Source: Hemileia vastatrix (taxonomy: Eukaryota; Basidiomycota; Pucciniomycetes; Pucciniales; Zaghouaniaceae). From it: a DNA stretch of 64,000 nucleotides. The notes under the pieces are model-generated. The model had not been told where the DNA came from, made no database searches, and saw nothing but the letters and a program-made list of their open reading frames with translations. The stretch lies in assembly GCA_030280995.1 (NCBI GenBank), contig JASXTE010000003.1, forward strand, positions 48,095,974-48,159,973, written 5' to 3'. Below are positions 54,935-64,000 of the stretch, in pieces; the first letter of the stretch is position 1; each line of letters opens with the position of its first letter. The translations under genes and the position numbers were made by a program.

Positions 54935-56001
54935 TGTAGGTAGACTCTTACAGCTGCCTTGCTGTAATCAGAATCCAAAGGAGTTGGATAATCAGAGAAA
55001 ACCCTGTCCCTCTAAATGAATTTGTGATATTTAGGTCAATAAGCTTAAAAGTCTATTTGATAATAATAAAGAATGAAACCCTGTCTAATTACCACTTGTT
55101 AGAATGATTGATCAGTTCTTCTGTGTAAAACAACTGAAATGCAACAATAAAGTTACACCAGAAACAATATTTAAAAGAATGAAGCTTTAATGTTTTTAGA
55201 TTTTAATTATTTTTTGGAAACAGTTACTATAAATGAGTCCCTGGAGTTGAGACCTTTCTAATGATACCCTATATGTTAATGTTTAAGAGTTTTTGAGTAA
55301 AATATTTAAAGTGTTATGTAAAATTGTTATTTTATAAAGGTATTATAAATAATTAATTATTTTGTTGACAAGAGAAAAATATGAATAATGGTTGTTATAA
55401 TTTTCTATCTCTCTCTGTTCTCTTGTTTAATTTTGAGTCTACAGCCTTTTATGCATATTAATCAGTCACATCCCCTTTTTCCCTCTGGAGCATGGCCAAA
55501 GCTCATCCAGAGCTTGTCCGGAGCTTGTCCGGACCTCCAGACTCAATTAGAACCTTAAATCTATAATTAAAAATCTAAAAAAATTACACATGAGAGAGCT
55601 AATTCTCCTTAACATTCTTAACTATTTTTAATAGTCTGTGAAGCTCTATTCACCCTGTGAAAAATTATCAAAGTTAAGTAATTTTTGAAAAACGTAAATA
55701 ATTTAATAAATCTTTAAAAATCATTGAAAAATATAAGAAAAATAGTAAAAATTCGGGGAAAATTCCCAAAGGTTCTTGAGCTTCTTGACTTTCATTAAAT
55801 TCAATTTTGCGGCCGTAAAAAATCATATGACCCATGAAATAAATAAATCTGACCAAAAATTCATATCTTGACTTTTTCAACTTCATTTTTCGTTTAATAA
55901 TAAAATATTTTAAACTAATCTGGCTTCTCCAATCACCGTCCTATTCCCAATAAATATTCTAAATAGACTTTTAGAGCAGTACTAAGATTTGGAATGCCAC
56001 A
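54935..56001 (-). repeat. 5' LTR of A4
   Basis: Begins TGTAGGTAGACTC and ends GGAATGCCACA, 1067 bp. It is the inverse of the A0 LTR and shares the cagctgccttgctgtaa end. A repeated gagcttgtccg segment (about 55500-55550) corresponds to the GGAGTCCGTAC minisatellite of the A2 and A3 LTRs. It lies about 0.8 kb from the RFC1 start codon. Confidence 0.85.
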
Positions 56002-56813
56002 GTGTGTGTGTTCTGGTGACATTTAACTCATTTGAAATACCTGTTGCATCACAATTGTGCAAGGAGTAACTTGGAGGCAGAGAAGAATGAGGTGAAGTAG
56101 CAAAGGGCATATTGAAATAATGTGTATTAAACATTGATGGCTGTGAGTAGGATTAAGGCTGACATGAAAAACTATATAGCAGATGGTAAAAAGAGAAAAA
56201 AACACTTAATAAACAGTAAAAAACCATGAGATCAGTGGCCAAGAAGTAGAGGAATAATGCCAAGGTGGAGGAGGGCTAATGGGGACCTAAGAACACCACA
56301 AAAAATGTTAGCAGATGGCAGAAAGAAGAAAAAAAAGTAAAAAAAAATTTTAAAAAAAATATAAAAAGCATTAAAAAAACATTAAAAAAACTAAACAATA
56401 AAAACAGTAAAACACACATAAAAAACAATAAAAAACCAAAAAAATAAGTAATTACAAATTGTGAAATCAGTGGCCAAGAGTGAAGTAGAATGGGTTGGGT
56501 TGATATGGCTAGTAGGGGTGGATGGGAATGGTGGGTGGGCCAGCTTGGGTGATGATACGTACTGGGTGGATGGTCATTCAACTTTTATGTATAAGAGACC
56601 AGATAGGTGGCCATCAGCCTAATGATGTAATGAGGCCACTTAAAGTAGATGTGGTATATATACTCAGGAAGTCATTAGATTACAAAGTCCTGTTTGAGAG
56701 GATCAAGAAAAGCAGGGATTGGATTCTTCGGGGTATGCAAGGCTATGCAATATGCCACACGCGTTCCTGTCACTCCAGCGGCCCTGCCAATTGTTGTCAA
56801 ACTGCCAAATTCA
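56002..56813. other. RFC1 upstream region
   Basis: No gene is supported. It has an A-rich low-complexity stretch (56320-56460) with aaaaaacattaaa-like runs. Several ORFs here read both ways and are chance. It must contain the RFC1 promoter and 5' UTR, but no TATA or motif can be called. Confidence 0.5.
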
Positions 56814-59800
56814 ATGTCTGCTCGCAAATCATCCAAGGCGCGCGACTCTCAATCATCTGAGTTGGTATGGCTGCAAAATATTTTCTTTTATTCATTTTCA
56901 AATTTATTTCTATTCTTATTTTTATTTTAAATATCACTAACATCATCTCCATTATTCTCACTCCCAATGTCTGTCTTTCAGCGTCCACCTGCGAAGAGAG
57001 AGCCTTCTCCAAGCACCTCCTCCACAACTCCTGCCAAAAAATCAAAATTTTCTATTGATCACATCCTTAGTGATTCAACACCCCCTGCCTACAATGCCAA
57101 AATTGGTATGACAAATCCTTCTTCTTTTGCTTGTCTTCAATTTTCCGCTCACACCATTTATTCCAGATACTCTTCATCCCCTCCGTGGCCTCCGCTTTAC
57201 TTTCACCGGTAATCTGAAAAAATACCCTCGAGAAGATCTTCTGGCCCTCATTGAAAAATATGAAGGGTAACTGCTTTCCCTTTTCTTTTGTTCACATACC
57301 TTTAGTGATATCAGTTGTTTCATCAGCTCAGTCGATCAATGGCCTACCTCTCAAACTCACTATACCATTGTTGGCCCTGCACCCACCGTTTCGAAAGTCA
57401 AAAAAGCTCAAGATTTTGTGGATAAAGATCCTTCTTTAAAAATCATAAATGAAGATCAACTCGATGCACTCTTAAAACACTTATTGTCAGGCTTGATAAT
57501 TTCTTTATATCTCCTTTGGGCCGTCTCTGTTCTTATATATCTTGTCTGCTTCCAGCCATAAAACAAAACTTGATGGTCCATTGGCACAATTCATCAACTC
57601 ATCAGCATCTAATTCAAGTGGTGTCAAAACCAAGCCTCTTTCACCGCCACCTACAAATGAAAACCTTAAGCCCTTTTCTTCTAAGTCCACCCACAAAGAG
57701 ACTGAAAAAACATCTGAAACACCATCTGCCAAACCTAAACCCCGATGGATCCCTAAAACTGGTGGACCGATTGCGCCAGGTGTTTCAGATCTTAGATGCT
57801 GTCCGTTAGTTTCCAATACTAATACTTTTTACAGGTTCCAAAGAAATACCTCAAGGCGCACCAGATTGTCTCGCTGGCCTCACATTTGTTTTTACGGGGG
57901 AGTTAGAATCCATTAGCCGCGATGAAGCTGCTAGTCTATGCAAGCGCTATGGCGGGTCAGTGCGTCCACCATTTTACATTTCATTAATGTGCTGAAATTA
58001 TTGGCAGTTCATGATTGATTGAGATTCTTTTTTCTTTAATTTATACAGTCGTGTCACTACAAGCCCCTCTTCTAAGACCAGTTATGTTGTTGTGGGTTCT
58101 GAGCCAGGGGCGAAAAAATTGGAAATGATTAAAAAACATCATATCAAGACCTTAACTGAAGATGAATTTTTGGAACTCATTGCCACTAGATCGTTGCGTG
58201 TTTCATCTAAGTGTTTAATTTTCCTCCTTGTCCAATATCACGTTAATTTATTCGGTGGTATATCATGTTTGAATTGCAATTTTATAGTCCTGGCCAAGTT
58301 GATGCCAAAACCTTGAAAAAGCGCGAGGAAGAAGAGCAAAAAATCAAAGAAAAAGCCAAGGAGCTTGCCCCAGCGTCCGACGCCAAAGAGTAAGCTTCTT
58401 TTCCCATATATCTCTCCTTGTATATTGAGCTTGGCAGAATTATTTCATTCCTAGTGAAAAAAATATGTCTAACGCATTGTGGACGGTCAAGTATGCGCCC
58501 AAGCTGCTCAGTGATTTATGTGGCAATAAAGCCCCGGTTGAAAAACTTCAAAATTGGCTCAAAACTTGGTAAGTGCTCCCGCTTTTTACATTTTGTATAT
58601 TCGTCAAACCATCCAATTCGCTGCAGTTCATTATTTTGAATAACTGTTTCATACCTTTTCTTTTGGCAATTTTGTTGACTTAAATAGGGATCAGTCTAGA
58701 GCTTCTTCATTCCAGAAACCAGGCAAAGATGGGCTCGGACTTTATAGAGCTGTCATTATATCTGGACCCCCAGGTATAGGAAAAACAACCGCAGCTCACT
58801 TGGTGGCTAAACTAGAAGGATATGATGTTCTTGAGTTTAACGCCAGTGATACTAGAAGTAAAGGCTTACTTCAGAGCATGCTGAGCTCGACCACTGATAA
58901 TCAAAGCGTCGCTGGTTATATGAAGGTTGGTGTATAATAGTTTTATTTTTCTTGTTTTCCGTGCTGATTACAGTGACGCATTTGTTTGGGATTATTTTTT
59001 TTGGTGTTTTCGGTTTAACTCTGCATGGCATTACATAGGCTAATCCATTGCAAAAATCCTCTAAGCGGTTGGTTATTATTATGGACGAGTTGGATGGTAT
59101 GTCAGCTGGCGATCGAGGAGGTGTGGGAGCATTAAATTCTTTGATTAAACAAACTCAAATTCCAATTATCGGCATCGCAAATGACATGAGTCTACCCAAA
59201 ATGCGGCCCTTCAAATCAACGTGTTTTCAAATGGTTTTCAGGAGGCCAGATGCTAACGCAATTCGCAGTCGGATGATGAGTATTGCTTTCCGAGAAGGAA
59301 TGAAAATTCCAGCTAATGCAATTGATCAACTGGTCAATGGAACTCAATCAGACATTCGTCAAGTGATTAACTTGTTATCTACCTGGAAGCTTGGGCAACA
59401 AGCTCAAACAATGGATTTTGATCAAGCTAAATCTCTGTTGAGTTTTAAACACTCAACTCTCACACTCTTTTCTGAACCTAGCGTTGAAAAATCAATATTT
59501 GTCCTTTCACTCATTTTATTTTTATTTTTATTTTTATTTTTTCAATCTTTGTCTCCAACTAACGCAGATCAAAGATGACGGAGAAAAACACATTAGTGTC
59601 GCCTTGGTCATTGATGAGTAAACTGTTTGCTCCTCAAACGTGGGCGGCCAACAGTTCGATGTCTTTACTAGACAAAGCCGATTTATATTTTCAAGATCAT
59701 GATTTGTTACCTCTCTTTGTTCAGGTAAGAGGATGAAACCGGTCGAATAAATGATGTTCACTTGAGTATTTGACAGAGATTTTTGATGTTTCTGCTTACT

Positions 59801-61264
59801 TTATAATGTCTTCGATTTTCATTCGATGTCGATTGGTCTATTGTGATATATAAATATGCATAAACACTGACATATATATTGATATGTACCTCTATAGGAT
59901 GGCTATTCGAAACATGATTTCGCTTCAGCTCGAAGTTATGACGGACCAGAAAAAATCGCTAAAAAATTAGAGCTTATGTCCAAAGCTGCTGATGCAATCT
60001 CGGATGGTGATTTGGTAGATCGTATGATTCATGGGTGAGTTTATTTTCTCAGCTTGTAGATTCATTTTGGAAATGTAATATGCATTAATGAACTCTTCGA
60101 GTGTAGACCTCAGCAGCACTGGTCTTTAATGCCACTTCATGCAATGTTCTCATGTGTTCTGCCTGCATTTTATTGCCATGGGCCATCATCTTCAAACAAC
60201 TGGGCGTCTGCTTTTACTTTCCCAGCCTGGTTTGGGAAAAATTCGACACAATCAAAACTACAGCGACTGCTTGGAGAAATTCAAATTCGCATGAGACTTC
60301 GAATATCTGGCGACAGAAAAGAAATTATTCAATCTTACCTGCCTACACTTTTCCCTCTTTTGTACAATCCTTTGATCGGTCAAGGCATTAAGTCATCAGT
60401 TGCCGCAGATGACGGAATTGATAAAGTCATTAGTTTATTGGACGAATATTATTTATCAAAAGATGAATGGGACGCACTGGTAGAAATCATGGCGATCGGC
60501 AAGTCGCCTGAGGAAATTTTAAAGAAAATTCCTTCGGCCGTCAAGGGAGGATTTACAAGAAGGTTTGTCGAGATTATTGTTTTCGTCAGAAACATCTGGA
60601 TAATCTAATATATATTTATGTTGGTAACTGTGGGGTGATCCATATTTCTTTGTCTAGGTATAATAAAATGAGCCACCCTATTGCTTTTCAAAAATCTAGT
60701 GACTTAGGGAAGCCGGTCAAGAAAATAACTCCTGACATGTTGCCCGATACGGAAGACATCATTGAGGTCAGTTCTGGCTTACACATGCTACTGATTTGAC
60801 TTAACAATGCCTTTCAAGGATATGTGTGACTAATTGTATTCCATGATTCATTATTTAATTATTATATTTCACAATTTTAGGCGGATGATTTAGAACAGGA
60901 TGAAGAAGAAGATGAAGAAACTCAAGAGGGCAGAGAAGAAAAAGAGTTATTGAAAAATAAGCTGATCAAAGCTAAAAATACTGGCAAAACGGCCTCAAAC
61001 GTAAAAGCTGGCAAGAGTGTCACGGGAAAGAAAAGCGGTGGTAAAGATGTTATCGTAATTGATGATGATATGATAGATAGTAATAGTGATGAGGACAAGA
61101 AACCAGTTGGAAAAAAGGTGCCACAAAAAAAGAAAGGCAGGCAGAGCAAAGTTAGCAATGATTTTGAAGATGCTGTAGGATCCAAAAATTCAAAAAGCAA
61201 AAGCAAAACAGTAAGAAGAAGTAAGAAGAAGATGAATTATGAAGAAGATGATGATGACGAATGA
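56814..61264 (+). CDS. RFC1: Replication factor C large subunit (RFC1), 16 exons, tandem BRCT
   Basis: Large subunit of the RFC clamp loader, which in the nucleus uses ATP to open PCNA and load it on primer ends. Exons: 56814-56864, 56982-57105, 57167-57266, 57327-57485, 57556-57779, 57835-57955, 58049-58210, 58288-58389, 58455-58568, 58688-58925, 59039-59436, 59568-59724, 59898-60034, 60107-60562, 60658-60766, 60881-61264 (GT-AG, phases match, 1011 codons). Domains: BRCT 1 (residues about 60-145, GLRFTFTGNLKK, YTIVGPAP), BRCT 2 (220-314, GLTFVFTGELES, SYVVVGSEPG), then AAA+ with Walker A GPPGIGKT (412-419), Walker B MDELD (480-484) and IIGIANDM, the RFC1 C-domain and an acidic then lysine-rich tail with VIVIDDD, a possible SUMO-interaction motif. 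Human and yeast RFC1 have one BRCT; the second copy is unusual. The start is the first ATG giving MSARKSSKARDSQ. Exon edges are by eye. Confidence 0.93.
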
Positions 61265-61682
61265 AGATAAGGTTTTGATATATATAAATGGGGTCTGTGT
61301 TATAGTGGCGTACGTGGGGAGATTATAACATGGTTTGTACTTTTTTTATCTGCTGAAGCTGGTAAATTGTGGAGGGAAGTAGGATTGTCAACGTACTAGA
61401 TTGAAATGAAATTAATATATACTCTTCAGAGGACAAATCTTCTGATGAGAAAGGATTTGTTTTTTTATTTTTATGTTTGGGGGTTATTGCTCTATATGAC
61501 CAGGAGTTTGTAGGTTTTGAGTGAGGGAAGAAAAATTTGTAGCTTTTGGAGATCAATAGTGGGGAAGAGCATTGAGTGGGCATTGGGGATGAATAGGGAA
61601 AGAAGGGGGATGGAGATAAAGAAGTAATATGGCAAGATAATTGTTATGGTTTAGTTGAATTTATAATGCTACACAGTACTTA
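61265..61682. other. Downstream of RFC1
   Basis: The RFC1 3' UTR is presumably here. No other gene or repeat is recognised. It ends in TTA (61680-61682), a possible target duplication of the next element. Confidence 0.4.
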
Positions 61683-63376
61683 GAGCATGTACAATCGTGC
61701 CTGAAAAATTAAATTAGCAAATGTCGCATGACATTAAAAAATTAGGCTAATTGGTCTGTTTCTGCATTTGTTCAAAATAGTATTCAATATGATTTTGCTA
61801 ATGTTTGCTAAAGCTGGAGTTCCACAATCATGCATCATTAAATCCTTATGTCCCCCCCTCTCTCTGCCTGCCATGCCACCCATCAATTTGTGCAATGTTT
61901 TGAGAAACCAAATGGTTGTAACTCTTCTCAACAATGTGCAAAAATTTAATGAGCTATATCCTCTAGATGATGATCAGACTACTTTTACTCGTAGGAGAAT
62001 ACATCATGAATGAGCTCAAGGAAACAATTGACTCATCTCAGATTATCTTGGAGATAACCCAAAGTACCCAGAGTCCTGTTTCAACTGCTGCTTCCAAGGA
62101 AATAAAAAAAGATTTTTGAGATTAGCTGATGACTTGCAGGCTCATAATATCTATTGGGTTCAACAACAGGACTGTTGTGAAACCTGGGGATTATAGCCAT
62201 ATTCGAAACGGTTGGTGCAGTTTTACTACAAAATTCAAAACTTTTGGTCAGCTCAATTGACATTTGACAGCAAACTTAGCCTCTCTTCACCAAAAATTTG
62301 CCAGTTTCTCTGCCAAATGTCAAGCATTCTTTCTAAATGGTTTGATTCTTTTTGAAAAACTGCACCAACCATGTTGAATTTGGCTGTATCAACAAACCAA
62401 AAAATTTCAGCAGCCCTCTGACAAATGGCATATGGTGTATCAGCTGACATCACAGATGAATACATTCAACTTGGTGCTAGCACTGCAATTGAATGTTAAA
62501 AATTTTTTGTTAAAGATGTGACAGCAATATATGGTTCTGAATTTCTTTGACCTCCAAACCCTGAAGAGCTAAAAATGATTTTATAGGAAAATGAGGATCA
62601 AGGCTTCCCTGGCTGTAAAGGAAGCTTGGATGGAACACACTGGACATGGAAAAACTGTCCTGCTGCCTGGGCTGGCCAGTGTCAGGGTAAGGAAGGTACA
62701 ACAACAATGGTTCTGGAGGCTGTGGCATCAAAAAATTTACGGTTTTGACACACATATTTTGGAACACCTGGTGCACTCAATGATATTAATGTGTTGAATT
62801 GTAGTACTTTGTTTTACGACTTTATATCTGGTGTGTGTTTTCATGTAAAGAAATATTATACAAGCTTTTCTCATGATTGAATCTATAAGGAAAGGAGATG
62901 AAGTTCATTTTAATATAAACAGCCATCAGTACACTCATGCATACTATCTTGTTGATGGGATTAATCCAACTTGGCCTGTGTTTGTTAAGCCACTTCACCA
63001 TCCTCAAGATGATGCTGGTAGGCATTATCATACCCTCCAGACTGCTTGCAGAAAAGATATTGGACATGCTTTTGGTGCTCTCAAAGCATTGTGGAGTATA
63101 ATCGCTCAGCCATACCGCTTGTGGCACATAGCAAATATTCATGATGTTATGACCTGCGCAATCATTCTTCACAACATGATTGTACAGGAGAATTATAATG
63201 ACGACCGGTTTCAATTAAGCAATGAAGAGAGCACTGAAAATTTGGCTCATATTGTTCCAGCAAATCATGATCCAGAGATCTTTTTCACACAATCAAGATA
63301 TCAAGCAATAAATTGTACATTACAGGATACTGCACTTCATCTCCGACTCATGGAGGATTTAAATATTTACAACTAA
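61683..63376 (+). pseudogene. PIF/Harbinger transposase, decayed
   Basis: The N-terminal piece is at 61768-62013 (ELYPLDDDQTTFTRRR) and the DDE part follows. It reads GCKGSLDGTHWTWKNCPAAW at about 62610-62670, PGALNDINVLNCSTLFYDF at about 62770-62825, and YLVDGINPTWPVFVKPLHHP with FGALKALWSIIAQPYRLW and AIILHNMIVQENY in 62873-63376. This matches plant-transposon-type DDE_Tnp_4 proteins. Aspartates 1 and 2 are present. At the third site the family has an acidic residue in a (V)ERAFG context, but here it reads CRKDIGHAFG (GGA at 63062-63064), so the glutamate is gone. Stops and frameshifts occur at about 62015, 62200, 62350, 62500 and 62870. The left end gagcatgtacaatcgtg at 61683 after TTA could be its terminal repeat. 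The right one was not found. Confidence 0.78.
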
Positions 63377-64000
63377 TTGAGGAGAGGCTTGCAATTCTAA
63401 TACAAATTTGAAAGAAAATTTTAATATTATTTTCTTTTCAGTTTCTAAAATTATCACTTTTACTTTTCTTGGTTTTCTAATTTTTTAATCCTTTTTTTAC
63501 TTTTATTCATCCCTTATACTCCTAGCCATTTATTAAATTTGAGTTTCTTTAAATTTTAGCTTGTTTGTTTTTGAGGAAGTTGTTTATTGGTCTCTTTTTG
63601 TAGTGTGAAGTAGTTAGTATTTTTATTAAATAAACAAAAGTTTTATATTTAATTTTTGTTTCTATTTCAATATGATTCTAGAGGTGTGAAGAAGATAAAT
63701 GGAAAGAAAAGAAAAACTGTATACAAACTTTTCCACTGATATAAAGGAAACTACATTACCTATGCAACTCCCTTCCAGGGGAGCATTGTTGAGGAAACTT
63801 AATAAAATAAAATAAAAAATAATTAATCTGTCACATCATACAAATGAGCTAGAAACCATTTATGGAAAGATAAAGCTTATTTAACTTTTTTGACACAACC
63901 TATGCTTCTTTTTGTTTTTTGTTTTTTGTTTTTTGTTTTTTTATTTTTAATTTTGGTTTTTATTTTTTGATTTTGATTTTTGATTTTAATTTTTAATTTT
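63377..64000. other. AT-rich sequence after the Harbinger remnant
   Basis: No gene is recognised. A (ttttttg)n microsatellite-like run lies near 63908-63945. Confidence 0.5.

Larger units (their letters stand above)
50976..56001 (-). mobile_element. Ty3/gypsy element A4, truncated on its 3' side
   Basis: It has 5' LTR, leader, gag-protease and the beginning of the pol frame. Homology to A2 and A3 stops near 50975 within the region corresponding to about A2 position 700, with no 3' LTR. A solo C LTR (51371-52464) sits in protease. The right flank gtgtg (56002-56006) is the expected duplication. Confidence 0.85.

Noticed and set aside
56276..56581. 101-codon minus-strand ORF upstream of RFC1
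   Set aside because: Phenylalanine runs come from the A-rich low-complexity tract on the plus strand.
57505..57816. 103-codon minus-strand ORF
   Set aside because: Antisense to RFC1 exon 5 and the following intron; no family features.
60922..61206. 94-codon minus-strand ORF with hydrophobic runs
   Set aside because: It is the reverse of the lysine-rich RFC1 tail, which reads as hydrophobic residues.

Overview
The window looks like an AT-rich basidiomycete genome, possibly a rust-type fungus. The reasons are a Ty3/gypsy reverse transcriptase of the variant type I associate with basidiomycetes (catalytic FIDDGGIKG), a Tnp2-type transposase with a basidiomycete-like layout, and a host gene cut by many short GT-AG introns. 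The species is inferred, not shown. Almost all of the 64 kb is transposable-element DNA. The only host gene I recognise is the large subunit of replication factor C (RFC1), a 16-exon model at 56814-61264 (+) that closes in frame over 1011 codons and carries two BRCT domains.

Positions 1-34154 are a nest of retrotransposons. I name the larger Ty3/gypsy family A and a chromodomain family B. A Tnp2 transposase gene (34155-39620, minus) was cut by A0 (plus strand; its 3' part is 32254-34154). A0 was cut by A1 (minus, 25210-32253), A1 by A2 (minus, 22302-25209 plus 1-1784), A2 by A3 (minus, 1785-22301), and A3 by B1 (minus, 3159-12004, with a perfect target duplication agtct). Two copies of a roughly 255-bp CACTA-type MITE also sit inside A3 (14875-15124 and 19097-19357). 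The missing halves of A2, A1, A0 and the Tnp2 gene should lie left of position 1, in that order.

Positions 34155-50900 hold the decayed Tnp2 gene with two solo LTRs of a third family (C), one of which is split by a solo B-family LTR (target duplication atcct). They also hold a complete but mutated second B element, B2 (40407-49112, target duplication ttatt), and about 1.9 kb of unexplained sequence. Positions 50976-56001 are a 3'-truncated A element (A4) with a solo C LTR in its protease. RFC1 follows, and then a decayed PIF/Harbinger transposase (61683 to about 63376, plus) whose right end is probably outside the window.

The retroelements encode the usual machinery: gag with a zinc knuckle, aspartic protease, reverse transcriptase, RNase H and integrase. 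Signals not covered by that list are a slippery T TTT TTG at the protease/polymerase junction of family A, a family of dispersed hairpins with covarying stems spread through A3 and A1, paired stem-loops next to the primer-binding site, and an alternative-frame ORF over the gag start of both B elements. Most element ORFs are broken. B1 is the best preserved, with one in-frame stop separating its two long ORFs.
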